Positions 1-11,459 of a stretch of 64,000 nt of DNA are shown piece by piece. Source of the stretch: Sorex araneus (lineage: Eukaryota; Chordata; Mammalia; Eulipotyphla; Soricidae); assembly GCF_027595985.1 (NCBI RefSeq), contig NC_073307.1:51361998-51425997 (forward strand). Direction: 5' to 3'. A model generated the notes under the pieces. The model saw only the letters and a program-made list of their open reading frames with translations, did not search any database and had not been told where the DNA came from. How positions within the stretch are numbered: position 1 is the stretch's first letter; every line of letters begins with the position of its first letter. The translations under genes were made by a program, and so were the position numbers.

Positions 1-577
1 GATTTTTCATAGCACGGCTATCAAAACAAAGATAATGTCCAAAGATGGAGAGCTAATCAACTCGCAAGCTTCGTTTAAAGAGTCTGTAGGCTGTTTCAAG
101 GTAGTTCTGGCTATGTGTACCCAACTGCCCTGTTTACTCGGCCACATTTTGATGGAGAGAGTAATGTGTTTGCTAGATAAGGCCAAAGAGACCAGCCGAA
201 AAAGCAAGGCTCTGTTTGATAAACCTTGACTTATTTCACCATTTTTCACTCACATGAAAGCAAGCTGCAAAACCCTCAGGAAAATAGAGGCTTCCATTTG
301 AGCACGTTAATGTTGATCAAGACCAAGAAAGGTAAATAAGAGAACTGACATCTTTGAGTCTATGAAATTAATTAACTCTTGAGCTTATCATTGAATTGAA
401 AAGCTGGGTGAAATACAAGGTTATTTCTTCTTCTTGTTCCTTGACGAGAAAGGTAAGTCTTTTGAGTCCCTGTGGAGAGACAGTTATTGTCTTTGGTTTC
501 TTTTGATGACTGGAGAATTTGGGCTCTGTATGAAGGAGCCTTAGGAAGGAAAGTTCCTTAAACCTTTGTAAGGCTCA
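1..577. other. Unique sequence, no gene or repeat recognised
   Basis: Moderately AT-rich DNA with no SINE, L1 or tandem-repeat match that I can see. Short open frames exist on both strands (about 60-80 codons) but lack any recognisable domain or codon pattern, so I treat them as chance. Confidence 0.5.
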
Positions 578-752
578 GGGATGGGGGAGATAGTACAGTG
601 GGTAGGGTGCTTGCCATGCATGTGGCAGGCTTGGGTTTGATCACCGGCACCCCATACAATTTCCTCAGTGCCACCATGAACGACTCCTGACAGCAGAGCT
701 AAGAGTAACCCCAGAGTATTGCCAGATGGGACCCCAACACAAAACTAAAAAA
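578..752 (+). mobile_element. SOR-type tRNA-derived SINE
   Basis: Sense copy, diverged. The head reads GGGGGAGATAGTACAGTGGG, followed by a B-box-like GGGTTTGATCACC, then the body and an A-rich end. Several substitutions from the young consensus suggest an older insertion. Confidence 0.8.
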
Positions 753-811
753 CTACATATATATATTTTTTATAAAGCTGATTGCGTGGATTTGAGATGT
801 GAACTCAGTTT

Positions 812-988
812 TCTTTTTTTTTTTTCTTTTGGGTCACACCCGGCAGTGCACAGGGGTTACTCCTGGCTCTGAACTCAGGAATTATTCCTAGCGGTGCTCA
901 GGGAACCATATAGAATGCTGGGAATCAAACCCCGGTCAGCCGCGTGCAAGGCAAATGCCTACCTGCTATGCTATCGCACCAGCCTCAA
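812..988 (-). mobile_element. SOR-type tRNA-derived SINE
   Basis: Antisense copy close to consensus. The T-run at 815-834 is the A-tail. GGGTCACACCCGGCAGTGCA follows, and the tRNA-like head ends at CTATCGCACCAGCC. Confidence 0.92.
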
Positions 989-1130
989 GATGAGAACTCA
1001 GTTTGAAATTAGTGTTAACATGCATAACATTTTATATTAACTGACTTGAAAAAAATTTGATAAAACCAGAAGAAAAATGTGCTACCTGGTGTCTATTTAT
1101 AGATAGGATGTTTTTAATAAGTTTACACAC

Positions 1131-1412
1131 TAAGATATTTTATAATAAAATTTTTATAATCTAGAGTGACCAAAAATTCTGGAGGTGAACTATTGATTTT
1201 TATTTTATTTTTAATATTAATTTAACTTTTCTGAGGAAAACAAAGAAAAAATGCAAGTTTGACAAAATAGATAAGATGTTTTCTAATAAAATTTTTGTAA
1301 TCTCAGAGTGATCAAAAATGCTGGAGGTGAACTTTTGATTTTGATTTTATTTTTAATATTAATTTACCTTTTCTAAGGAAAGTAAAAACAATGTGCAAGT
1401 TTGACAAAATAG
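1131..1412. repeat. Two-copy tandem duplication, 142-bp unit
   Basis: The marker GGAGGTGAAC occurs at 1181 and again at 1323, and GACAAAATAG at 1261 and 1403, both 142 bp apart. The two units share the whole intervening AT-rich sequence with scattered substitutions and small indels, so the duplication is not recent. Confidence 0.85.
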
Positions 1413-2555
1413 AGCTATCTGAAAGTAAAACCTTGGATAATGTAAGTACAACAATATCTTGGGGCATAATTTTTATACTAATTGAATCTAATTTGGAAAG
1501 AGAGCTCAACTCCAAATAAATAGCCTCGAACATTTTTTGAGTTCTTTCTGTTTTTTTCTTCTTTAGTAAAGATAACTTTTTATCTTTGATTTTTTGAAAT
1601 AAAAAATATTTGATAAACTGAAGAAATAGCCTCAACAGATTAGCTTATATAGAAAAATTTTAAAAAGTCACTTTAATCACTGGGAATATGAGTCCTCCAT
1701 ATATTAATTATTTAAAACACTTTTGTCTTAGTGTTATTAATGTATGTGAGTGTAGGTTTTTTAGATGAATTTAATGTCAACTAGGGATTAATGTGAATTA
1801 ATTAAATTGAGTGTATCTTCTTTAATTAGAAAATAGAATTTAGTTTTAATACTGATGATCTTAATAAAGTTTCTTTCTACTTATCTTATTTTCTCAACAT
1901 TAGGAATTATTTTTATTAGAAGGTGAATTAATTTAATAATGAAAGTAGCAATACATAAAACGGGTCGAGTTCTTGCAAACTGACTTTGTTATTGTCATTG
2001 AGGTTGCACAATCAAACCTGGCAATTTTCAGTGAAAAAGGTATCAACTTGCATATGCTATATAAAAATCAAAATCAAAATTGAAGCTTTCATTTAATTTG
2101 CTTCATAAATAGCCTTTTGATGGAACTTGAAACTATATCTGCTGTATAATTCTTTGTACTTTTATGTCTGGGTTTCTGTTCTCTGAATTGTAAAAGGTCA
2201 CAGCTCACCAATGTATTTCCAATACGATTATTGTCCCCAAAGATGCAGGGACATAAAAATAAAATCTTTGCAGATCTCTGGTCAGTCTCTCAATGGATGT
2301 TACTATGATGACAAAGATGCTTAAGGTCATAGGGCATGTCCAATGCCTTCCCCATAGGAAAAGACAAAAAGAATTTCAGCGTTCCTGTCCACTTTCTAGA
2401 CTTCCCTCTTGGCAGGCATATAGCAAATTGATCAGGACTTTTCTTCCAAGCTCTTGTTCTCTCTGAAACATTTGTCATTCTTTCTTTCCCTTCATCTCTC
2501 TCTAAATTTCTTTCAATAAGAAAACAAAGTATTTCACTTAAAAAAGTCATTATTT
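1413..2555. other. AT-rich unique sequence
   Basis: No transposable element or gene is recognised. Several ATTA/TTAAT-rich stretches (1790-1960) have the look of AT-rich non-coding DNA. A 107-codon minus-strand frame at 1312-1635 is low-complexity (Lys/Leu/Ser) and overlaps the tandem duplication, so it is not supported as a gene. Confidence 0.5.
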
Positions 2556-3530
2556 TTTACTTTATAGAAACACCATGGTTTACAATGTTGTTCATAATAA
2601 AAAAATTAATTCCTATTATATTTTCCAATTAAACTTGAATGGAATGTTCAGAAGATATTTCTCCAATACCCCATACTTCTGGACAACCCCCGTTCCATTT
2701 TCTGTTCCTCTAGCTTTGGCTCTTTAAGATTTCCACGTCGATGTGAGTGATTTTGTACAATATTTGTACTGTACTGTTTGATTTCTCTCCACGTAGAACA
2801 ATGCTCTCTGAGGTCACCCCTCTTACGACCCATGGCAGGATTTTCTTCTCTTGTAGGACTGAAATATGTTTCTATACCACATCTTCTTTATCCTCATCCA
2901 TCAGTGAACGAGCTGTTTTTCTCTCCTGACCTTTATGAAGAATGCCTTGAGAAACACCAGGGTGCAGACATCTTTTTGAAATTCCACCTTTATCTCTTTT
3001 GGATACATACCCGGAACTGGAATTGCTGGGTCATATGGTAGTTCTATTTTTAACTTGCTGAGGAACCTCCACACTGGTTGCCATAGTGACTGTGCTGATA
3101 AACACTGCCACTAACAGTGCACACGTGTTTCCTTTTCTTCACATCCTTGCCAACACTTAAAAAAAAAAAGCCATTCTTAAAATGGGGGGGGACGTTGTAT
3201 CTTCTTTTTTTAATTTAGACTTCCTTGATCATTAATGAGCTTGAAGATCTTTTCATGCACATATTGGATGTTAGGATGTTTTCTTTGGAAAAGCGTATCT
3301 ATTCAGCTACTCTGCCCATGTGTAAATCATATTTTATCCGGTTGTAGAAGGTCTGGGTATTTGGGGGCTCTTAAACCCTTATCAGATAATTGGTTTACAA
3401 ATCTTTCTGCCCTCATATAGGTTACCTTTTTGTTTTGTTCAAGGCTCTGTTTGCTATGGAGAAGATTTTTAATGGGCTGTTGTCCCATGCTTGATTTTTG
3501 CTTTTTGTTTTCTGGCCTGTTTAATAGGTA
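2556..3530 (-). mobile_element. Ancient L1 fragment (3' UTR and ORF2 end)
   Basis: Read on the minus strand this resembles the old mammalian L1 ORF2 C-terminal region. On the plus strand it contains the typical GGAATTGCTGGGTCATATGG at about 3018-3037, the antisense phrases for the AACAGTGCACA and CTTATCAGATAATTGGTTT segments, and a 3' UTR-like AACACCATGGTTTACAATGT near 2569. Many stops and indels are present; it is a fossil. Confidence 0.7.
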
Positions 3531-3661
3531 GCCTCATCTCTAAGTACGTAACGGGCAGCCTTCCTCATAAATAATCAGATCTAATGATATGTGGCTGATT
3601 AGCCAGTGGAGACAAGGTGGAAGGCCTTTAACCTTACTTTCTATGTTACCTTCACTCCTAG

Positions 3662-3755
3662 ATAACTTTTATGTGGTAAATATTCTCATTCCTAAGTCAC
3701 AGGTGAGAAAACAACCTCAGAATAACCAAGTCGTTCTAGGTCAAAAGGGTATACT
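3662..3755 (+). repeat. Possible MIR relic
   Basis: The segment around CACAGGTGAGAAAACAACCTC followed by GGTCAAA resembles the MIR core (fraction with a CAGATGAGGAAACTGAGG-like motif). It is short and diverged. Confidence 0.35.
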
Positions 3756-3771
3756 GAGTGATCTCAACTGC

Positions 3772-4013
3772 AAACCATAATGCCCAAAAGGAAAAAGAGA
3801 GAGAGACAGACAGAGAGAGAAACATAGAGAGACAGAGAGAGAGAGAAGTGCCTGCCATAGAGGTGAGGGTGGAAGGAACTGGGGACATTGTTGGTGGGAA
3901 ATTTATACTGGTGAAGGAATGGATATTGGAACATTGTATGACTGAAACTCAATCATGAACAACCTTGTAACTATGTATCTCAATGTGAGTTAAAAAAATT
4001 TTTTTTAAAAAGG
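3772..4013 (+). mobile_element. 5'-truncated shrew L1 3' UTR
   Basis: It starts at CTGCAAACCATAATGCCC and contains an internal purine (GA)n stretch at 3787-3846. It ends with CATTGTATGACTGAAACTCA, a TAACTATGTATCTCA motif and a short A-rich tail. The same 3' UTR recurs at least eight more times in the window. Confidence 0.85.
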
Positions 4014-4510
4014 TACTGTCATACAAGAGAGTTAAAGCAGGATTCCAAATCTCACCAGACCTCCCAGAATTTGTAAACACCTATAACCGATTCTAGCACA
4101 TCTGACATGTTTCAAAAACCCAAAACGTCAGAGCTATTGTGAACACATGTAACCTAAACTATAACAGCTCTCTTAAAAATTCTTAAAAAAGAAAGAAAAA
4201 CTGTTCAGAGAGCCTTCTCGGCAAATTTCTGCCTCTGAAAACGAGGGAGTTTGTGTTGTACTGTTCTCCAAAAATGCTTTCTGGCTCAAGCAACTGTGGA
4301 AAGCATTAGTTGGACAGTGAGTTGATAGAGTGAGAGCTGGGCCAGAAAACAGAACAGTGAGTAATCCTCAGACATGCAGAGCTGGGCATCCATCTGAGCC
4401 CCAGCCAACCAGAGTCTGCTTTCATTCAGCTTTGGTATCTGCTACATTCATAGGCCTTTAGTCTGTCTGGGCTTCCAGAAAAGGTTTGGTGGGGAATGTC
4501 TCACCCCCCA
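4014..4510. other. Unique sequence, nothing recognised
   Basis: No repeat or coding signal seen. Base composition is ordinary and frames are broken. Confidence 0.45.
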
Positions 4511-4745
4511 ATTTTTTAATTTTATTTTTAATGAAGACACTGTGATTTACAAAGTTATTGAGAGTTGAATGGGAAGCACCAACCCCACCACCAGTGTCAA
4601 CTTCCTCTCCACCTGAGTTCCCAGAGTCCCCCCCTCCCACCCCCCAGTTAGTCTCCTTGACAGGGACATTGTTAAGTTTGGTGGTTGTGGTTTGGATCTC
4701 GTGGTTTCAGTGCTGCTTGACTCTGGGTTTGGACAGAGAGCTCTG
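4511..4745 (-). mobile_element. Possible older L1-type 3' UTR
   Basis: Antisense sequence with a GTGATTTACAAAGTTATTGA segment followed by CACCAACCCCACCACCAGTG resembles the 3' UTR of an older L1 subfamily. No poly(A) boundary or target duplication is clear. Confidence 0.4.
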
Positions 4746-4959
4746 ATTAAACCACTAACTTCTGCTTCTTCTTGCTACCCCTCTGGATTTCTTTCCCTCT
4801 CTGTCCTTCTGCTTCCTACATCCTGTCACCCGTACTTTAAAAAAAATTGCTTTTCCAAGAGTGACCTCCCAATCTTAAATCAGGCCTCCTCTGATTCGAA
4901 GCTTGTCTGGGTTGGGTAAAGCAGGTCAAAGCCAGAGAGGAAGTTGGATTTGCCTCTTC

Positions 4960-5310
4960 CCTTGGATTAAGCTCCTCGTTTTGGCAGGAGCCTTGGCTGA
5001 TTCACACAAGCTTGGTTTCTGGCTTCTCTGACAGTTGAGTTGGCTTGCTGAATCTTCCAGAATCTGTGGGGTTTCTCCACAGCAAGTTCTCTTATACTTT
5101 CTTTGTTCTAAGTGCTAATGTTTGTACTTCGGAATGTTTCAGAAACTGACAGCTAGTAACACTCTCAAAATAAAGGAGTTCCCCCCCCCGCCCCACCCAA
5201 ATAAAGATAGTAGCATACATTGAACAAAGCAAGGCATGTGTGTGTAACCTACAGCCAATTTAGCTTTGATGCTAGGTGAGTGGGTGGTGGACCAATCGAT
5301 TGATCTGTCT
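4960..5310. other. Unique sequence
   Basis: No recognisable repeat apart from a C-run at 5179-5194. No coding evidence. Confidence 0.4.
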
Positions 5311-5313
<3 letters not shown>

Positions 5314-5374
<61 letters not shown>

Positions 5375-5398
5375 CCTCCCTCCCTCTCCCTCTATCCC
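5314..5398. repeat. (CT)n followed by (CCCT)n microsatellite
   Basis: Uninterrupted TC dinucleotides up to about 5370, then CCCT units. It creates the Arg/Glu-rich minus-strand open frame of 136 codons, which is an artefact. Confidence 0.97.
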
Positions 5399-5399
5399 A

Positions 5400-5814
5400 C
5401 ATACTTCTGACATCCTCTACTACCCAGACCTGGCCCTGATTTTTCTGGGGTGCTGGCTTTTGTCTATGAGACTCTGAGAGAACTCCCTTAGACATACTTC
5501 CCGGGCACAGTGATTGGTCCACAACTTGGCAAGTGATGCCCCAAATCAATCAAAGTGTGTAGCAGTTAGGACTAGATATGGGTTTCAGGAAAGCCTATCC
5601 AAAATGAAATTGCTGATCAAAGCACATTTTATTTCTCATTCATTAAAAAGTGTAGATTTAGTTTAAGGCTGGTAGGTTAGTTTCATGTCAAACTTAAAAA
5701 AAAAAAATAAAGGAATAGTCATGCTTGTCCTAAAATGTTTGTGAATATATAAGGAAGATAGTGGAGTAGATTAAAGCTGAAACTACTCGATTTTAGGACT
5801 TACTATTTAATTGC
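5400..5814. other. Unique sequence
   Basis: Nothing recognised apart from a short A-run at 5697-5707. Confidence 0.4.
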
Positions 5815-5945
5815 AAGTGCCAGAGAGACGACTCAGGGATGGAGTGCATACTTTACATCTTAGAGCCCCAGATTTGATTCACCTCTCACTATGACCTGGT
5901 TTCCAAGGCATCACCAGGTGTGGACCAAAACTGAATTTAAAAAAT
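5815..5945 (+). mobile_element. Degraded tRNA-derived SINE
   Basis: The head GCCAGAGAGACGACTCAGGG and a tail CACCAGGTGTGGACCAAAA match the SOR layout, but the middle is shortened and diverged. Confidence 0.55.
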
Positions 5946-6180
5946 TAAATTACTATAATGAAGTAGTATAGCATTGAACATTGTAGGGGAGAAAAAGAGA
6001 AATGATTGCATCCAAGTAAAAATGTCCTATATATAAATTAAAAATTTAAAAATTAAAAAGTGTCCTCTATATTAGAAGACCTGATGGAGAATATAAATAT
6101 GTTTGATTTTTTTGTCTTCATTTTGTGTAATTTGAGCTCTCTGATATTTAGCAACATCTATAGCTTTTGAAACCACATTT

Positions 6181-6362
6181 TGGGGCCTGAGTCATAGAAC
6201 AGCGGAGAGGGTACTTGCTTTGCATGTGACTGACCTGGGTACAATCCCCAGCTTCCTATATATAGTTCCCTGAGCACCATCAGGAGTAATTCTTGAGTGC
6301 AGTGCCAGGAGGAACCCCTGAGTATTGCTGGGTGGTACCCAGAAAGCCAAAAACCAACCAAC
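6181..6362 (+). mobile_element. SOR-type tRNA-derived SINE
   Basis: Sense copy: TTGCTTTGCATGTGACTGAC, then CCCCAGC, then GAGTGCAGTGCCAGGAGGAA, ending in CCCAGAAAGCC. Moderately diverged. Confidence 0.85.
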
Positions 6363-6370
6363 TGAACAAC

Positions 6371-7244
6371 CCCCCATATTTTGAAAAACTCACAACCCTC
6401 CCTCCCATTTCCATTGCCTCCTTGACCTCCCCCTCACTATTAAGCATATGCACTACTTCATGTACATCTCAAACATCAGATTTGCAAACTTCAGTACCAT
6501 CATAATATTATTTGCCATTCTACATGGAAGAAGATGTAGAGCAAATTCATTTCATCGATGCAATTACTTCTCTGTCTATAAAGAGCTCCGTTGGGATTTC
6601 CTTGGAAATATTTTTATGATAGCTTCATTTTGCAGACAAAAGGAACAGAGAAAAATGAAACATTTCCCAGAAATTTGACAGTCTCGGCATTGAAAAGTTA
6701 AACACTGTAAATTTAACAGATGCAAACAAACCAGTTCTCCTAGCACTGATGTCAGAACACCCCCTGAATTCCGATTTGATTGCTGATCCAGAGACAAGCC
6801 TCACTGGAAAGCATTTCCCATTCTTAGGTTCTCTCTTTGCAATACCTAAATATTACTAAAGAAGCCTGTAAGAGAATTGCTTTATATAGAAAAGTTACAT
6901 AAAATAAGACGTGTGCAAGTGTGTGCATGTATGCATGCGTGTATTTATTTATGCATAGCACACCCTGAGGATATATATTCTTTATGAAAAATTTTAAAAT
7001 TCTTTTTAAAAATTCTTGAAATTCCACTTTTGTTGTGATTCCAATGTGAGATTGTTGAAAGGTAAGAGAGCAGACAGATAGGAGAACAAGGCTGGGGTTG
7101 GTCTTTTATACCTATTATATCTCAGGGGTTGGATAGATATAATCATCTTGTCTTTTTTTTTTCCATAGAGCACTTTGCATTCACTGGATGTAATGTGTTA
7201 TAGGGAATTTTCCACTGTTAGGGGGGAAAAAGTTAGGACTCAGT
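6371..7244. other. Unique sequence
   Basis: No transposon or gene recognised. A stretch of alternating GTGTGCAAGTGTGTGCATG character lies at 6910-6960. Confidence 0.45.
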
Positions 7245-7246
7245 TT

Positions 7247-7425
7247 AGAGCCAGAGTGCTAGTACGGAAGGTACTTGCCTGGCATGCAGCTCACCGGGTT
7301 CAATTCCGGCATCCTATATAGTAACCTGAGCACTGCCAGGAATAATTCCTTAGCTCAGAGCCAGGAGTAACCACTGAGCATTTCCAGGTGTGGCCCCAAA
7401 CCCAAACAACAACAACAACGAAAGA
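7247..7425 (+). mobile_element. SOR-type tRNA-derived SINE
   Basis: Sense copy with CAGCTCACCGGGTTCAATTC as head and B-box region. The tail GGTGTGGCCCCAAACCC grades into an (AAC)n-type tail at 7405-7420. Confidence 0.85.
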
Positions 7426-7835
7426 ACTGTTTGTAATCATTTGGCTTTATATACTTGCTCCCAGTGGGGAACCCTTTGGCGTATTGTGATGGCTGTACTA
7501 ATGTGAATGCATCATTCAATTATTCATTAATAATTATCATTATTCACAATGATGTTCAAAGTCTCTGGATTCTTGAGGTTCCATGGATGCCTTAGGTGCT
7601 TAGCTGTGACCACTGAGCCACCCATCACCTGCAGCACTCACTCTCGCTTCCAAAGCGCTCAGCCTGCACAGCATTCTGCACTTGTTATGTTGCCAGACAA
7701 GTCCAAAGGGACAGCTCTCTGTTTGCTCTCTCCCCAGCACAGACAGGCCCGGTCATGTGTCTGAAGCCTTGCAAACAAATGGCAGGGGGTGAGATGTCAT
7801 CCTCCACCAAAGCGTCTCTCTGTCCAGGTGATCAT
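7426..7835. other. Unique sequence, GC-richer than its surroundings
   Basis: No repeat identified. The 71-codon plus-strand frame at 7549-7764 has no recognisable domain. Confidence 0.4.
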
Positions 7836-7990
7836 TTTGTTTGCTTTTGTTTGTGCATTGGGGCCACACTGGCGATGCTCAGAGGTTACTCCTGACTCTT
7901 CACTCAGGAATTACTCCTGGCATTGGTGGGTCTGAACCCAGGGTTGGCTGCATGCAAGGCAAGCACCCTCCCCACTTGTGCTGACCCGCT
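7836..7990 (-). mobile_element. SOR-type tRNA-derived SINE
   Basis: Antisense copy: GGGGCCACACTGGCGATGCT through GCATGCAAGGCAAGCACCC. Diverged, with a short deletion in the middle. Confidence 0.85.
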
Positions 7991-8025
7991 GGTACCTCTG
8001 TTGATTCTTTATTCATTCATTTCTT

Positions 8026-8738
8026 TTGAGACTTGAATCCCCGTGAGACACACAGTTGTTTGTGATTGAGTTTCAGTCATACAGTGTTCCAACCCATCCC
8101 TTCACCAGTGCACATTTCCCACCACCCATGTCCCCGGTTTCCCTCCTGCCTCCGCCTCTCTCTTCCCTTTAGGCACTGTGATTTGCAATACTGTTACTGA
8201 AAGGGTATACTACATATCCGTTAACCTGCTTTCAGCACTCAGTTCTTGTCCAGGATGATCATTTCCAACTATCATTGTCATCGTGGTTCCTTCTCTGTCT
8301 TAATTGCATCCCCAGTTCCCCTCCCCCTTCCTTATAGCAGGCTTCCTAGTATAGACCAATCCTTCTGGCCCTGTTTCCATGGTCTTTGGGTATTATTCTC
8401 ATACTATGTTTTTTTTCTTTTCATATTCTGTGAGTACCATCATTCTATGTCTGTCCCTCTCCCTCTGATTTATTTCACCCAGTATGATACTTTCCATGTC
8501 CATCCATGTATAAGGGAATTTCTTGACTTCATTTTTCCCTAATGGCTGCATGGTATTTCACTGTGTACATGAACCATAGATTCTTTATCCATTCACCTGC
8601 TCTCAGACATGTAGGTTGTTTTCAGATTCTGGCTAATGTGAATAGTGCTGCAATGACATAGTGCAGATGAACTTTCTGCTGTGTGTTTTTTGGGCCCCTA
8701 GGTTATATTCCCAAGAGTGACACTACTGGGTCTACAGA
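8026..8738 (-). mobile_element. Shrew L1 3' end (ORF2 tail plus 3' UTR)
   Basis: Antisense. From left to right it shows the 3' terminal motif (TTTCAGTCATACAGTGTTCC), the 3' UTR, then the ORF2 end with CATTCTATGTCTGTCCCTCT and, near 8702, TTATATTCCCAAGAGTGACA. 5'-truncated; the frame has stops. Confidence 0.88.
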
Positions 8739-9214
8739 ATCCCTCTTTCTTCCCTCTGGAGCTATCTCCGTTTCTTCCAACACCCAAACCAGGGTGTCTA
8801 GTGCCCTGAAAACTTCTTGTGCTCAGATCCTCCCAACACATTTTCTCCGATGACATAAGCCAAAATGTTGTCTCTTGGTTGCCTATTAAAGAAACTTCCT
8901 ACAGAAATTCCCCTTTGGAAACACAAGTCCACCCTTGAGCAAAGGTGGGGAGGAGAGAAACTTCCAATAATAATTCTCAGGATTCTTTCTGACACAAAGA
9001 AATGTTTGTAGGTGGAAGGACTTTCAGATTTTTACCAAAATATTCCTCCTCTGTTTTTTCTTGCAGTTTTCCTATCAAAGAGAAGAACGATATTACGGTG
9101 TTCAGGTGATCACAGAATTCTGATTTAATATAAGATGATGTCTAAAGCTGATCATTTCCCAAACTGACTGGATAATAATTGTGTTGAGGATATGGCAGGT
9201 TTTGGTATCTGTAT
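8739..9214. other. Unique sequence
   Basis: No repeat or gene recognised. Confidence 0.4.
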
Positions 9215-9350
9215 GTTCATTCTCTCACTGAATTCTGACATAAATGCATGAAGTAGGAATACCAACAATTTACTAATAAAAAGATCAACTTTGAGAGATT
9301 AAGAAAGTTTCTAACATGTGACAAGGCCAGTATTCAAACGAAGGTACCAA
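9215..9350 (+). repeat. Probable MIR relic
   Basis: GAGAGATTAAGAAAGTTTCT followed by ACATGTGACAAGGCCAGTAT resembles the MIR consensus order (GAGAGGTTAAGTAACTTGCC, then a GTCACA-type motif and the AGTA/TTCAAAC end). Ancient and diverged. Confidence 0.5.
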
Positions 9351-9905
9351 GCCACATTCTATATGCTAATATAATAATTAGGTAGTATAGATCATAAAAT
9401 CCATTTTCTGATGACACAGATTGTAGAAATAGATAATTTTTATTCATCATGTTTATTCTTAGCTCCAAACACACATTTAATTAATAGATTTTATATTCTT
9501 TTATTTGTTTATAAAAATGCTTTGCTTTTATGATGAAATGACTAAGTGACAGGGATTACAACTTAATTACACATTGCTTAATTGGGGCATTAGTTAATTA
9601 CATGGAATTAATTTTTTAAATTAAATAATTGCATTTTATAACATGTTACTGTTCTGATGCCAATCGTATTTCTCTATTAATTTTAAAACTTTGACTCAGC
9701 CATCATTAAATGTATAGTTAATTTTACCACTAAAATTAGTATTAATTATTAGTAAGATATACATATACACATAATGCACAGCTCAGATCCCTTAAAACCA
9801 TGTTCTTACAACAAATAAAAAATATATTAACTGTTAAGAAAAACTTGCAAGAGACAAAAATGAGGTTTGATTTTCAAATGGGTTTGAAAATTTTCTATTC
9901 TTTAT
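9351..9905. other. AT-rich unique block with many homeodomain-type TAAT motifs
   Basis: Between 9440 and 9760 there are repeated TTAATTA, TAATTA, ATTAAT and TTAATT motifs in a stretch free of recognisable transposons. Such composition is common both in neutral AT-rich DNA and in developmental enhancers, and only cross-species conservation could separate the two. Confidence 0.4.
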
Positions 9906-9907
9906 TT

Positions 9908-10072
9908 AATTTTTTTGGGTTGCTGTTTGTTTGGTTTTAGATCACACCCAGCAATGCATGGGGGTTACTCCTGTTTCTGCAACTCAGGAATCACTCCTGG
10001 AGGTGCTCAGGAGACCATATGGGATGCCGGGGATTGAACCTGGGTCAGACACATGCAAGCTCCTGCCCCTGG
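9908..10072 (-). mobile_element. SOR-type tRNA-derived SINE
   Basis: Antisense copy: ATCACACCCAGCAATGCATG through GACCATATGGGATGCCGGGG. The 5' head is truncated after GACACATGCAAG. Confidence 0.88.
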
Positions 10073-10107
10073 TTTGAAAATTTTTAGCATTTCTTGGGCT
10101 TCATATT

Positions 10108-10527
10108 TTATCCTCTTACTGAAGTAGAAGCAATCCTATATTGAAAACTTACTGTGAGAAAAGCCTTAACTATCTTGTCAGCTTTTTTAGGAGAGGGCCT
10201 TTGTTTTGCTTTCTTCACGTGGGATTGCTCCAGGCACAATGTATATTTGTTGAATTTGAATTTTGAATTTGAGGGAAATGATGCTGAAAATTTTACATTA
10301 GCCACAGCCATCCATCTGAATTTAAGCCAGTAGTTGCTATCTTGCATAGGGGAATCATTAATAATGAGATTTCTAGTGACAGTGTCTTGGTGGCAGGACA
10401 AAATGAAATGTTTCTTCTTGGAGTTTTCTCTTTCAATCATGTAGGTAGTATCTTTGACTTCAACAAAAATTGCAAAATTTATCACTGGTAGCATTTCTGA
10501 CCATTTAAGGGACAAGAAAGCAATCAA
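10108..10527 (-). other. Orphan 139-codon open frame, unassigned
   Basis: An uninterrupted minus-strand frame in otherwise non-repetitive DNA. The predicted product is Lys- and Ser-rich with no signal peptide, membrane segment or family motif that I recognise. No splice or promoter context stands out. In AT-rich mammalian DNA a frame this long can occur by chance, so I do not call a gene. Confidence 0.2.
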
Positions 10528-10874
10528 TTTAACTCCTCCTCGCCTGTATTTTTATAAGTACATAAATAGGCTTATAAAAGCCCAGAGATGGGGAAGTGAT
10601 ATATCAACATAACACAGCTGCCATTGCTAGCTCTGTATTGCTTCTACTGCCCTTCTTATGACATCATATTAAATTATTAGAAATGAATTAATACTGAGTT
10701 ATGTGCTTTCTACCTGCTTCTTTATTGCAGGTTCTTATTCAATGCATATTATGCATAAGGAAGACAAAATTGTGCAGAGGATCATTTTAGGACTAGAATT
10801 TCCTGTAAAATATTTAAATGACGTTGCTATGGAATTTAATTTTCTTTGAGTGTGTTTAGCAAGGGCTATTTTTT

Positions 10875-11027
10875 TCCTTTTTGGGTCACACCCGGCAATG
10901 CACAGGGGCTACTCCTGGCTCTGCACTCAGGAATTACTCCTTGGGACCATATGGGATGCTGGAATCTGAACCCGGGTTGGCCAGGTGGAAGGCAAACGCC
11001 CCACCCGCTTTGCTATGGCTCTAGCCC
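10875..11027 (-). mobile_element. SOR-type SINE with 14-bp target duplication
   Basis: Antisense copy flanked by AAGGGCTATTTTTT at 10861-10874 and 11028-11041, a perfect target-site duplication. The body has a small internal deletion after GGAATTACTCC. The T-rich left end is the A-tail. Confidence 0.96.
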
Positions 11028-11134
11028 AAGGGCTATTTTTTAAAAAACCCTTAAAAATGTAACATCAACCCAGCAGTTTCATTTCTTGGAAGTTATCTCA
11101 CTGGGGTGGGGGGGGTGATCGACAAATGTATTGG

Positions 11135-11138
<4 letters not shown>

Positions 11139-11167
<29 letters not shown>
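11139..11167. repeat. (CA)n microsatellite
   Basis: About 14 CA units, followed by a short CT-rich stretch. Confidence 0.97.
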
Positions 11168-11170
<3 letters not shown>

Positions 11171-11459
11171 TGCTCTCTCTCTAATGCACATCTGCAGATA
11201 TCCATCTTAAAATAACCATGAATGCATGAAAGTTTACTAAATGTCTATCACTGGGATTTGGTTATTATATATAAGTTCATTAATAACACATGCTTACCAA
11301 ACTATAAATAATCAAATATCGCTTTTATATTTCTCAGCATTTAATTCGATCTGTACAGATCCAAACTTATTTATGGTCCAAACTTATCTTTCTTGTTCAG
11401 AATACACTCAGTGAAGACTATTGTTAGCATGTGACACAAACTATATAATCAAATTTTAA
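11168..11459. other. Unique AT-rich sequence
   Basis: No repeat or coding signal recognised. Confidence 0.4.

Noticed and set aside
10108..10527. Protein-coding gene of 139 codons
   Set aside because: No recognisable domain, no splice or promoter context, and AT-rich surroundings where such frames can occur by chance. Listed only as an orphan frame.
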